The notes below the pieces were generated by a model. It searched no databases. It saw only the letters and a list, made by a program, of their open reading frames with translations, and was not told the origin of the DNA. Shown in pieces: positions 8,015 through 15,776 of a stretch of 64,000 bases of DNA. This DNA comes from Mesorhizobium sp. WSM4306 (GTDB lineage Bacteria > Pseudomonadota > Alphaproteobacteria > Rhizobiales > Rhizobiaceae). The DNA lies in assembly GCF_007003975.1 (NCBI RefSeq), contig NZ_VFTC01000018.1, positions 1 through 64,000 on the forward strand. The letters run 5' to 3'. Each line of letters begins with the position of its first letter. Positions within the stretch are counted from its first letter, which is position 1. A program made the position numbers and the translations under genes.

Positions 8015-8809
8015 ATGTGCCGTTGGGCGGCCTATCTTGGTGAATCAGTCTTCCTCGAAGACATCGTCACCGCGCCCTGTCATTCGCTGATCGCCCAGAG
8101 CCATTGCGCCCAGGAAGCCAAGTCGCCGACCAATGGCGACGGCTTCGGCCTCGCCTGGTATGGCGACCGGCCCGAACCCGGCCTTTACCGCGACATCCTG
8201 CCGGCCTGGTCGGACCCCAATCTGAAAAGCCTGTGCCGGCAGATCAAATCCGGCCTGTTCCTCGCCCATGTCAGGGCATCGACCGGCGGCGCCACCAGCC
8301 GCATGAACTGCCATCCCTTCATCTCCGGCAACTGGTCGTTCATGCACAACGGCCAGATCGGCGGTTTTGAAAAAATCCGCCGCGCGCTTGAGAATTCGCT
8401 TTCCGATGCCGTCTTCGACCAGCGCGAAGGCACCACCGATTCCGAACTGTTTTTCCTGCTGATGATCGACGAGGGTCTCACCAGTGACCCGCAAGGTGCC
8501 GTGTCGCGCGCCACGGCCCGCGTCATCGAGGCTTCACGCCGCGCTGGCCTTGAGCCGGCTTTGAAACTCACCGCCGCCTTTTCCGATGGGCAGGCGCTGT
8601 ATGCCGTGCGCTACGCGAGCGACGCCCACGCACCGACGCTTTACACCTCGATCCGCATCGGCGGCCGCTGCATCGTTTCGGAGCCCTTCGACCGCGAAGG
8701 CGGCGACTGGCAAGCGATCCCGCCGGCGAGTTTCGTTACTATTACAGGTGATGGCATGGCGATTCGGCCGTTCATGCCGGCGTCGACAAGGTTGGCGCTG
8801 GTCGTCTAA
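8015..8809 (+). CDS. Class II glutamine amidotransferase (YafJ-like)
   Basis: A 264-residue N-terminal-nucleophile amidotransferase. Removal of Met exposes Cys2 (MCRWAAYLGE), the nucleophile that would release ammonia from glutamine. Also present are LAHVRASTGG, the glutamine-binding segment NCHPF, and NGQIGGF, which in Ntn amidotransferases contributes the oxyanion hole. No synthase domain is attached, so the physiological acceptor or partner is unknown; related stand-alone proteins include YafJ and the EgtC gamma-glutamyl hydrolase of ergothioneine synthesis. No ergothioneine genes are nearby. It follows the DUF6356 gene by 15 bases and is followed by a 176-bp repeat element. Confidence 0.85.
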   Translation: MCRWAAYLGESVFLEDIVTAPCHSLIAQSHCAQEAKSPTNGDGFGLAWYGDRPEPGLYRDILPAWSDPNLKSLCRQIKSGLFLAHVRASTGGATSRMNCHPFISGNWSFMHNGQIGGFEKIRRALENSLSDAVFDQREGTTDSELFFLLMIDEGLTSDPQGAVSRATARVIEASRRAGLEPALKLTAAFSDGQALYAVRYASDAHAPTLYTSIRIGGRCIVSEPFDREGGDWQAIPPASFVTITGDGMAIRPFMPASTRLALVV

Positions 8810-8826
8810 GCCAATCTATGCCGCAT

Positions 8827-9002
8827 TCCTTCGCGCCCCCCTCTGTCCTGCCGGACATCTCCCCCACGAGGGGGGAGATTGGACGTCGCCGCGGCTTTCG
8901 CCAGTTTCCAACGTTTGACAGCGAGCGCCGTCAGCGAAGCTGCTGATCTCCCCCCTCGTGGGGGAGATGTCCGGCAGGACAGAGGGGGGCGCCATAGAGC
9001 GC
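8827..9002. repeat. 176-bp inverted-repeat element, copy 1; fills most of the 8810-9112 gap
   Basis: Perfect 47-bp terminal inverted repeats lie at 8833-8879 and 8946-8992, beginning GCGCCCCCCTCTGTCCTG. The short flanks TCCTTC (left) and CATAGAGCGC (right) are also part of the element. A second copy in the opposite orientation at 33264-33439 shares both flanks and has exactly the same length. The interior is about 66 bp and has no coding capacity. The remaining bases of the gap hold only the GGAG ribosome-binding site of the amidase gene. Confidence 0.85.
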
Positions 9003-9112
9003 CGACCTCTACCGAACCGGCAAGCGCAATTCCGATCAAGCGCTACCTGTCCTAGAAATGCTGAACTTGACTTGAAACCGTCATACCCGTGGCAGCAGCC
9101 GGAGCATTCGTC

Positions 9113-10486
9113 ATGGACCTCGTCTTCTCCTCGACCACCGACCTCGTGGCCGCAATCGCTGCGCGAAAAATATCCGCCGTCGAAGCGCTTGACGCGCATC
9201 TGGCGCAGATCGACCGGCACAACGAAGCCGTCAACGCGGTCGTCAATCTCGACCGGGAAGACGCCCGCGGGCGCGCAAAAGAGGCCGACGCGGCATTGGC
9301 GCGCGGTGATGTGCTCGGCCCGCTGCATGGCGTGCCCTTCACCTTGAAGGACATGCACGAAACGGCAGGCATGAAGACCACCGTCGGGTTTCCGCCTTTC
9401 GCCGACTATGTCGCGCGGCACGACAGCCCGGTTGTGGCACGGCTCAAGGCTGCCGGCGGCATTCTGGTCGGCAAGACCAATGTCGCGACCATGCTGGGCG
9501 ACTGGCAGTCGGACAATCCGCTGTTCGGCCGCACCAGCAATCCGTGGGATCTCTCGCTCACGCCCGGCGGCTCCAGCGGTGGCGCCGCGGCAGCGGTGGC
9601 GACCGGGATGACGCCGTTCGATGTAGGCACCGACATGCAGGCTTCGATCCGCCTGCCGGCAGCCTTTTGTGGCGTCTATGGCTTGAAGCCGACCGAGCAC
9701 CGTGTGTCGCTGGCCGGCGCCTTTCCCGATCCGGGCGGCGCGGCGCGCAGCGTGCGGCTGATGTCCTGCCTCGGCCCGCTGGCGCGCTCCGTGGACGATC
9801 TGGCGCTGATCTACAAAATCATCGCCGGCCAGGATGGCGTCGACACCGATCTCGCGCCGGTGCCGGTCGAGGCCATGCCAGAAATCAATCTCAAGACATT
9901 GCGCATCGCCGTTGCGCCGTCCTTTCCCGGCTTTCCTGTGGCCCGAGACATCAGCACTGCCCTCGACGCTCTGGCGAAGCGACTTCAGGCGGCAGGCGCG
10001 ACCGTTGAGCCGGCAAAACTACCGAAGCTCGAGCTGCACGACGATCTGGAGCAGGGCGGCGCGTTGATCGGCATGATGTTGGAGGCCGCGCAGCCAGAGC
10101 CGCCTGAAAACCCGACACCGGTCTCCCTCTGGTTCGAGGCGCTCGCCCGCCGTGACGTGTCCATCCTCGCCTGGGACAGGTTCTTCGAAAATTGCGATGC
10201 CTTGCTGTGCCCGGTCGCCATGACCACGGCCTTCCCGCATTGCGAACCCGGCGCGCCGATCGAGGTCGACGGCCAGGAGCAAAGCTACTGGATGCTGCCG
10301 GCCTATGGCGCGGTCTTCAACTATTCCGGCCACCCGGCGCTGACGATGCCCTGCGGACAAGATCGCGACGGCCTGCCCATCGGCTTGCAACTGGTCGGCG
10401 CGCGCTGGTCGGAATCACGGCTGCTCGGTATCGCCAGAGCAATCGAACCGCTCACCGGTGGCTTTCGCCGGCCGCCGGGCTATTGA
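9113..10486 (+). CDS. Amidase-signature-family amidohydrolase
   Basis: A 457-residue amidase-signature enzyme that would hydrolyse a carboxamide, possibly a carbamate or indole-acetamide type substrate. The catalytic lysine lies in GVPFTLKDMHE and the cis-serine in TPGGSSGGAAAA. The usual nucleophile segment GTDxGGSIRxPA reads GTDMQASIRLPA here: the nucleophile serine is kept, but the two glycines before it are Gln-Ala. This oxyanion-hole change suggests altered specificity. ATG 9113 has CCGGAG upstream; the GTG at 9089 is less well placed. It runs tail-to-tail with the next gene, the stops overlapping by seven bases. It is not GatA: there are no gatCB neighbours. Confidence 0.85.
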   Translation: MDLVFSSTTDLVAAIAARKISAVEALDAHLAQIDRHNEAVNAVVNLDREDARGRAKEADAALARGDVLGPLHGVPFTLKDMHETAGMKTTVGFPPFADYVARHDSPVVARLKAAGGILVGKTNVATMLGDWQSDNPLFGRTSNPWDLSLTPGGSSGGAAAAVATGMTPFDVGTDMQASIRLPAAFCGVYGLKPTEHRVSLAGAFPDPGGAARSVRLMSCLGPLARSVDDLALIYKIIAGQDGVDTDLAPVPVEAMPEINLKTLRIAVAPSFPGFPVARDISTALDALAKRLQAAGATVEPAKLPKLELHDDLEQGGALIGMMLEAAQPEPPENPTPVSLWFEALARRDVSILAWDRFFENCDALLCPVAMTTAFPHCEPGAPIEVDGQEQSYWMLPAYGAVFNYSGHPALTMPCGQDRDGLPIGLQLVGARWSESRLLGIARAIEPLTGGFRRPPGY

Positions 10487-11547
10487 GCGAAACGCTCCAG
10501 CCCGTAGGGCGCCAGCAGCGGGTCGCGCTCGCCATCGAGGATTTCGCGTGTGGTGAAAAGTCCAACCGCCGGCGCCAGCGTGATGCCCGAATGCATGACC
10601 GCGACGTAAAGGCCATCCATGCCCTCGGCGCGGCTGACGATCGGAAAGCCATCGGTCGGCGTCGGCCGGTAGCCGACCGTGTGGAAATCAAGCTCCAGCC
10701 CATCGCCGCCGCGCAAGGCTGCCTTCGCTGCCGCAAACAGTTCGCGCGCCGTGAGGTCAGGGTTCTCGCCTGGATCGCCGCCGGCAAAATCCGAGCCGGC
10801 GATGATGCGGCCCTCGGCGGTCTGGCGCATATGCAGCTTTTCGGCATGCACCAGCCCGCTGAGCAGCTTTTTGTATGGCCGCGAGTGGACAATCAGACCG
10901 GGCGGCGCCTCGAGCGGCAGTTTGATGCCGGCGGTGGCGGCAATGGCCGGGGCGCCGGTGCCGGCCGCGATCACCACTTCGTCGGCGACAATCGTCTCAC
11001 CCGAAACAACCACGCCGGTCACCTTGCCGTTGACCAGAGCGAGCCTGTCGACCGTGCCCGCAACCACCGTCGCGCCGTGCCGTTCAGCATCGGCCAGCAG
11101 CGCCTTGGCCGCCGCAACCGGCTCGGCCACGCCTTCCTCAGCGACATAGACAGCGAATTCAGGCGGCTCGACCAGATTGGGCTCGATTCGCGCGGCTCGC
11201 TCGCGGCCTACGCGTTCGATGCTGTAACCCCATAAGGAGTGCTCGGTGGCATAGGCTTCGAGCCTGTCGGCAGGCAGATCCCAACATAGCCCGCCGCACC
11301 AGCTGAGCGGCAGCCCCGGCAGATCGTTTGCCAGTCGCTTCCACTCGACCATGGCGCGGGTGCGCAGCCGGAAATAGATTTCGGGATTGCCCCAGCTTGC
11401 GTTGATCCAGGCAAAGGAATTGGGTGTGGCGACACCGCCGGCGCCGCTCTCGGAAACGATGGTTACTCGTGCGCCGGCCTTTGTCAGATGCCAGGCGATC
11501 GAAGCGCCGATAATGCCCGCGCCGATGACGACGACTTGCTTCGCCAC
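10480..11547 (-). CDS. FAD-dependent D-amino-acid-dehydrogenase-like oxidoreductase
   Basis: A 355-residue DAO-family flavoenzyme. The N-terminal Rossmann motif KQVVVIGAGIIGASIAWHLT binds FAD. SFAWINASWGNPEIYFRLR follows, and the C-terminal GYRPTPTDGFPIV and HSGITLAPAVG close the FAD site. Such enzymes oxidise D- or N-methylated amino acids and pass electrons to quinone or oxygen. GTG 11547 is chosen because GGAGG sits six bases upstream and the next residues enter the FAD motif at once; an ATG 21 residues upstream is not supported. It is divergent from the TetR gene across 112 bases that hold the TetR operator, so it may share its control. The substrate is unknown. Confidence 0.83.
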   Translation of the reverse strand: MAKQVVVIGAGIIGASIAWHLTKAGARVTIVSESGAGGVATPNSFAWINASWGNPEIYFRLRTRAMVEWKRLANDLPGLPLSWCGGLCWDLPADRLEAYATEHSLWGYSIERVGRERAARIEPNLVEPPEFAVYVAEEGVAEPVAAAKALLADAERHGATVVAGTVDRLALVNGKVTGVVVSGETIVADEVVIAAGTGAPAIAATAGIKLPLEAPPGLIVHSRPYKKLLSGLVHAEKLHMRQTAEGRIIAGSDFAGGDPGENPDLTARELFAAAKAALRGGDGLELDFHTVGYRPTPTDGFPIVSRAEGMDGLYVAVMHSGITLAPAVGLFTTREILDGERDPLLAPYGLERFAQ

Positions 11548-11625
11548 GCTAACCTCCGTGCTGTTGCCGATGAGATCTCCCACCTGCCATTTTGTGGCGG
11601 CTTTTGCCAATGCAAACTTGCGTGC

Positions 11626-11653
11626 TTGACATAAATACGTACGTACGTATTAT
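11626..11653 (+). promoter_or_regulatory. Promoter and 18-bp TetR operator for tetR-dehalogenase
   Basis: TTGACA at 11626-11631 and TATTAT at 11648-11653 form a sigma-70-like promoter with a 16-base spacer. A perfect 18-bp palindrome, AATACGTACGTACGTATT (11634-11651), fills the spacer and overlaps the -10 box. Binding by the TetR product would block RNA polymerase. The predicted transcription start falls at or next to the ATG at 11660, implying a leaderless or nearly leaderless message. Confidence 0.72.
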
Positions 11654-11659
11654 ATCGCT

Positions 11660-12253
11660 ATGGCTAGACAATCACTCCGCGAAAACCTCCTCCAAGCCGG
11701 CTTTCAGACCATCTGGAATGCGGGCTATACCGCAGCCGGCGTCCGTGACATCGTCGCGGCGGCCGGCGCAAGGCCGGGTTCCTTCACCAACCATTTCGCC
11801 TCGAAGGAAAACTTCGCCGGCGAGGTGCTGGAACGCTACTTCGCCTATGTCGGCGGCTTGGTGGAAAATGCGCTGGCGCAGGACGGCACGCCGCCTGTCG
11901 GCAGGCTGCGCCGCTATCTCGATGTCATCACCTCGAAGCTCGAGGCGCATGACTGGGCGCGCGGCTGCATGATCGGTAATCTCAGCCTGGAAACGGCTGT
12001 CCACAGCGAGCCGCTGCGGCTCAGGCTGGTCGATATTTTCGAGCGCTGGCGCCGGCCCTTCGCGGCCTGCATCGCCGAGGGCCAGGCGACGGGCGAGATC
12101 ACAAAAGCCTTCGATGCCGAGGACCTTGCCGATTTCCTGCTGTCGTCCTGGCAGGGCGCGATGCTGCGCATGAAGGTCGAGCGCAGTCCGGAGCCGCTCG
12201 AGCGGTTCAAGAAAGTCATCTTCAGCACGGTATTTGCGAAGGAGACAGCGTGA
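11660..12253 (+). CDS. TetR-family repressor next to haloalkane dehalogenase gene
   Basis: A 197-residue TetR regulator. The N-terminal helix-turn-helix (residues 8-50) includes GVRDIVAAAGARPGSFTNHF, with the family-typical phase SxxNHFxSKE. The C-terminal ligand domain contains ARGCMIGNLSLE, typical of the group with a C-terminal tetracyclin-repressor-like domain. The palindrome between -35 and -10 argues strongly for autorepression. The start codon lies about six bases after the -10 box, leaving no room for a Shine-Dalgarno site. Its stop codon overlaps the dehalogenase ATG in TGATG, so the two are co-transcribed and translationally coupled. The inducer is probably the dehalogenase substrate or product, but this is inference. 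Confidence 0.87.
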   Translation: MARQSLRENLLQAGFQTIWNAGYTAAGVRDIVAAAGARPGSFTNHFASKENFAGEVLERYFAYVGGLVENALAQDGTPPVGRLRRYLDVITSKLEAHDWARGCMIGNLSLETAVHSEPLRLRLVDIFERWRRPFAACIAEGQATGEITKAFDAEDLADFLLSSWQGAMLRMKVERSPEPLERFKKVIFSTVFAKETA

Positions 12254-13173
12254 TGAATACGACGACCGACGGACAACAGGCCACCTTGCGGCGTTCAGAG
12301 GCGGCGGTACTGGATTCCACCATGTCCTATCTGGAGGCCGGATCGCATGGCCCGACCGTGCTGTTCCTGCACGGCAACCCGACCTCCTCCTACATATGGC
12401 GCAACATCATCCCGCATGTCGCGCCGTTGGGTCGCTGCATCGCGCCCGATCTGATCGGCTATGGCCAATCGGGCAAGCCGGATATCGATTATCGCTTCTT
12501 CGATCAGGTCCGTTATCTCGACGCCTTCATCGACGCGCTCGACCTCCAGGACATGGTGATCGTCGCTCAGGACTGGGGCACCGCGCTCGCGTTCCATTTC
12601 GCGGCGCGCCGGCCGCGGCGGGTTCTGGGCCTTGCCTTCATGGAATTCATCCGGCCCTTCGAGCGCTGGGAGGACTTCCACCAGCGGTCGCAGGCGCGCG
12701 AGCTGTTCAAGGCGTTGCGCACGCCGGGCGCCGGCGAGAAGCTGGTGCTGGAGGACAATATCTTCGTCGAAAAGATCCTGCCGGCCTCGGTCCTGCGACC
12801 GATCAGCGAGGAGGAAATGGCCGCTTACCGGGCGCCGTTCCCGACGCCGCAGTCGCGCAAGCCGGCGCTGCGCCTGCCGAGGGAATTGCCGATCGAAGGC
12901 CTGCCGGCCGATGTTGCCGCAATCAGCGCGCACGACCACCGGGCGCTGCGGCTCTCGACCTATCCGAAACTGCTGTTTGCCGGCGATCCAGGCGCTCTGA
13001 TTTCAGCGCAGGCGGCAAAGGAATTCGCGGCGGGGCTGAAGAACTGCGGCTTCATCGATCTGGGGCCGGGCGCCCATTATCTGCAGGAAGACCATCCCGA
13101 CACGATAGGCGCCGCCATTGCCGGCTGGCTTCCGCAGGTCGTTGCAGCAAGCAGCGTGAGGGAATTGGCCTGA
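12253..13173 (+). CDS. Haloalkane dehalogenase (DmlA-like)
   Basis: A 306-residue alpha/beta hydrolase predicted to cleave carbon-halogen bonds, releasing halide and an alcohol. All catalytic elements of the LinB/DmlA subgroup are visible: Asn42 in HGNPTSSYIWRN and Trp108 next to the nucleophile hold the halide, Asp107 in VAQDWGTA is the nucleophile, Glu131 in FMEFIRP the acid, and His275 in GPGAHYLQED the base. A nucleophile Asp rather than Ser, together with this Asn/Trp pair, separates it from ordinary esterases. The start ATG overlaps the tetR stop, and AAGGAGA lies just upstream. The natural substrate of rhizobial dehalogenases is not known. Confidence 0.88.
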   Translation: MNTTTDGQQATLRRSEAAVLDSTMSYLEAGSHGPTVLFLHGNPTSSYIWRNIIPHVAPLGRCIAPDLIGYGQSGKPDIDYRFFDQVRYLDAFIDALDLQDMVIVAQDWGTALAFHFAARRPRRVLGLAFMEFIRPFERWEDFHQRSQARELFKALRTPGAGEKLVLEDNIFVEKILPASVLRPISEEEMAAYRAPFPTPQSRKPALRLPRELPIEGLPADVAAISAHDHRALRLSTYPKLLFAGDPGALISAQAAKEFAAGLKNCGFIDLGPGAHYLQEDHPDTIGAAIAGWLPQVVAASSVRELA

Positions 13174-13266
13174 GCGAGCCATCGGCGGCTCCTGAGCCGC
13201 CGCACCGGTCGACAGCCCGACACTGCGCTGCTAGAAGCCCGGCCTGTCACACGGAAATCCCAGAGA

Positions 13267-14859
13267 ATGCCTGAAGCAATACAAGAGGAAGTGGCGCGCC
13301 GCCGCACCTTCGCGATCATCGCGCACCCTGACGCCGGCAAGACCACGCTCACCGAAAAGCTGCTGCTCTTCGGCGGCGCCATCCAGCTTGCCGGCGAGGT
13401 CAAGGCCAAGAAGGACCGCATCCAGACGCGCTCCGACTGGATGAAGATCGAGCGCGAGCGCGGCATCTCGGTCGTCACCTCAGTGATGACCTTCGAATAT
13501 GAGGACAATGTCTTCAACCTGCTCGACACGCCCGGCCACGAGGATTTCGCCGACGACACTTATCGCACGCTGTCGGCGGTGGACTCGGCTGTCATGGTCA
13601 TTGACGCCGCCAAAGGCATCGAGCCGCGCACGCTGAAACTGTTCGAGGTCTGCCGGCTGCGCGACATCCCGATCATCACCTTCATCAACAAGATGGACCG
13701 CGAAAGCCGCGACCCTTTCGAGATTCTCGACGAGATCGAGCAGAAGCTGGCGCTGGACACCGCCCCCATCACCTGGCCGATCGGCCGCGGCAAGACGTTT
13801 GCCGGCACCTATCACCTGGCGCTGAATGCGGTGCGCAAGGGCGACGCGGAGAAAGAGCGCACGCCGGTCAACGGTCCCGATTCCAACCGCGTCGCCGGTC
13901 TGCTGTCGGAAAACGAGCGCGAGGCCTTCATCGAGGAACTGGAGCTGGCGCGGGAGGCATGCCGACCTCTTGATATTGACGCGTTCCGCGAGGGCCATCT
14001 GACGCCGGTCTATTTCGGCTCGGCGTTGCGCAATTACGGCGTCCGCGACCTCATCGAGGCGCTTGGGGCCTTCGGCCCGCCGCCGCGCGCGCAGGAGGCG
14101 GATGTCAGGAAAGTTGAGGCGACCGAGGAGAAGATGACCTCCTTCGTCTTCAAGATCCAGGCCAATATGGATCCCAATCACCGCGACCGCATCGCTTTCG
14201 TGCGCGTCTGTTCGGGCAAGCTCGAGCGCGGCATGAAGGCCAAGCTGGTGCGCACCGGCAAGCCGATGAGCCTGTCGGCGCCGCAATTCTTCTTCGCCCG
14301 CACCCGCGTCACCGCAGACGAGGCCTTTGCCGGCGATGTCGTCGGCATCCCCAACCACGGCACGTTGCGCATCGGCGACACGCTGACCGAGGGCGAGGAG
14401 ATTCTTTTCGGAGGCGTGCCGAACTTCGCCCCGGAAATACTGCGTCGTGTGCGCCTCGGCGACGCGATGAAGGCGAAAAAACTTAAGGAAGCGCTGCACC
14501 AGATGGCCGAGGAGGGCGTCGTGCAGCTGTTTTCGCCCGAAGACGGCTCGCCGGCCATCGTCGGCGTCGTCGGCGCGCTGCAACTCGACGTTTTGAAAGA
14601 GCGGCTGAACTTCGAATACACGCTGCCGGTCGAATTCGAGATGTCGCGCTTTTCGGTCTGCCGCTGGATATCGGCTGACGACAAGGCCGAGACGCTTCGC
14701 TTCATCGAGGCGCATCGCGGCGACATCGCCCGCGACCTCGACAACGACCCGGTGTTTCTGGCCCAGCACGCCTTCTCACTGAACTACGAAGCCGAACGCT
14801 GGAAAGCCATCCGCTTCGCCACCATCAAGGACTATCAGGTTCGCGACAAGGCGGCGTAG
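13267..14859 (+). CDS. prfC: Peptide chain release factor 3
   Basis: A 530-residue translational GTPase that recycles RF1/RF2 from the ribosome after termination. G1 is AHPDAGKTTLTEK, the switch I region contains RGISVVTSVMTF, G3 is DTPGHEDFADDTYR, and G4 is NKMDRESRDPFE. Domain II begins near residue 285 (MTSFVFKIQANMDPNHRDRIAF), and the RF3-specific C-terminal domain includes AEEGVVQLF and VVGALQLDVL. Length equals the E. coli protein. It stands alone, 93 bases after the dehalogenase gene, and is followed by a hairpin repeat. Confidence 0.96.
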   Translation: MPEAIQEEVARRRTFAIIAHPDAGKTTLTEKLLLFGGAIQLAGEVKAKKDRIQTRSDWMKIERERGISVVTSVMTFEYEDNVFNLLDTPGHEDFADDTYRTLSAVDSAVMVIDAAKGIEPRTLKLFEVCRLRDIPIITFINKMDRESRDPFEILDEIEQKLALDTAPITWPIGRGKTFAGTYHLALNAVRKGDAEKERTPVNGPDSNRVAGLLSENEREAFIEELELAREACRPLDIDAFREGHLTPVYFGSALRNYGVRDLIEALGAFGPPPRAQEADVRKVEATEEKMTSFVFKIQANMDPNHRDRIAFVRVCSGKLERGMKAKLVRTGKPMSLSAPQFFFARTRVTADEAFAGDVVGIPNHGTLRIGDTLTEGEEILFGGVPNFAPEILRRVRLGDAMKAKKLKEALHQMAEEGVVQLFSPEDGSPAIVGVVGALQLDVLKERLNFEYTLPVEFEMSRFSVCRWISADDKAETLRFIEAHRGDIARDLDNDPVFLAQHAFSLNYEAERWKAIRFATIKDYQVRDKAA

Positions 14860-14871
14860 GTTCCGCTTTTT

Positions 14872-14918
14872 CCTTCTCCCCGTTCACGGGGAGAAGGTGC
14901 CCGAAGGGCGGATGAGGG
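14872..14918. repeat. Single-ended copy of the CCTTCTCC palindromic repeat
   Basis: CCTTCTCCCCGT and ACGGGGAGAAGG (14872-14897) form a perfect 12-bp stem with a two-base loop, followed by GCCCGAAGGGCGGATGAGGGG. The same modules form the left half of the longer element at 37395-37549. Thirteen bases past the prfC stop, the stem may also serve as its transcription terminator or mRNA 3' end. Confidence 0.6.
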
Positions 14919-14991
14919 GCGGCGCCGACCTTGTAGAATCAATGAGCTCCAACGTGTCCCGGCCCTTCGCAGGCTCAGGGCGTTCGAAGCT

Positions 14992-15017
14992 CGAAAAGCC
15001 AAGCAATTGGCTTTTCG
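14992..15017. terminator. Hairpin with GCAA loop between convergent prfC and VOC genes
   Basis: CGAAAAGCCAA and TTGGCTTTTCG are perfect 11-bp arms around a GCAA tetraloop. It sits 21 bases beyond the VOC-gene stop and downstream of prfC, so it can act as a bidirectional terminator. The U-rich part lies within the stem and not after it, which weakens the call. Confidence 0.5.
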
Positions 15018-15037
15018 TCCGCTACGCGGACCGCTTC

Positions 15038-15505
15038 TCACCCCTTGGCCGCCGCTTCGATCTTGGCGATGTCGATCTTGCTCATCTGCATCATCGCCGA
15101 CATCACCCGACCGGCCTTGGCCCGGTCCGGATCCAGAAGCAGGCGCGGCAGTTGCTCCGGCACGACCTGCCAGGAGACGCCGAATTTGTCTTTCAGCCAG
15201 CTGCAGGCTCCGGGCTCGCCGCCCTCGGTGAGCTTCTCCCAGAAATAATCGACCTCTTCCTGCGTCTTGCAATCGATCGACTGTGACATCGCCTCGTTGA
15301 ACTTGAATTGCGGTCCGCCATTGAGCGCCTGGAACGGCACACCGTCGAGCTCGAACGTGGTCAACAGCACTTTGCCCGCATCGGCGTGGCCTTCGGGCCA
15401 GCGCAGGACGCTCGTAACCTTCGAATTCTTGAAGATGGAGACGTAGAAATTCATCGCCTCTTCGGCCTGGCCGTCGAACCACAGGCAGGTGGTGATCTTT
15501 TGCAT
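15038..15505 (-). CDS. VOC-superfamily (PhnB-like) protein
   Basis: A 155-residue protein with the 3-demethylubiquinone-9 methyltransferase/PhnB-like VOC fold. It shows CLWFDGQAEEAMNFYVSIF at the N-terminus, FQALNGGPQFKFNEAMSQSI in the middle and the family-diagnostic CSWLKDKFGVSWQVVPEQL near residue 105. Despite the family label these are not methyltransferases; the role is unknown, and most lack the full glyoxalase metal triad. The start ATG 15503-15505 has GAGGAGCGAG upstream. It is convergent with prfC and divergent from ilvD. Confidence 0.82.
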   Translation of the reverse strand: MQKITTCLWFDGQAEEAMNFYVSIFKNSKVTSVLRWPEGHADAGKVLLTTFELDGVPFQALNGGPQFKFNEAMSQSIDCKTQEEVDYFWEKLTEGGEPGACSWLKDKFGVSWQVVPEQLPRLLLDPDRAKAGRVMSAMMQMSKIDIAKIEAAAKG

Positions 15506-15619
15506 GTCTCGCTCCTCGGGGTGTTTTGGTTGCGGTTACGGATGAAACGGCTGACTCTAGAAATGGTGCCATTCCCTTGCCGTTGACCCAAGGACGCGCG
15601 TCCAGCAGACGATCCGACA

Positions 15620-15687
15620 CTGGCCACAATTTTTTTCGCAAGCTCCGATTTTTACGAGAATCTGGTGCATTGCAAAAATGTGGCCAG
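15620..15687. repeat. Long inverted repeat upstream of ilvD
   Basis: CTGGCCACA (15620-15628) and TGTGGCCAG (15679-15687) are perfect 9-bp inverted arms. Inside them T-rich and A-rich tracts extend the pairing across a loop of roughly 25-35 bases. TATAAA at 15704-15709 lies 17 bases beyond and could be the ilvD -10 element. The structure may be an operator pair or an upstream regulatory hairpin; no direct evidence separates these. Confidence 0.45.
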
Positions 15688-15776
15688 ACCATACTTGGCG
15701 GTCTATAAACCCTGCGATCCAAATTCAGCGCTGCCACGCTCCGCACTGGGCGCAGCCAGCCAGCTAAGGAATATCC

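Noticed and set aside
8827..9002. Insertion sequence
   Set aside because: No transposase frame is present inside; it can be at most a non-autonomous element.
9113..10486. GatA subunit of the Glu-tRNA amidotransferase
   Set aside because: No gatC or gatB nearby and the nucleophile segment differs from GatA.
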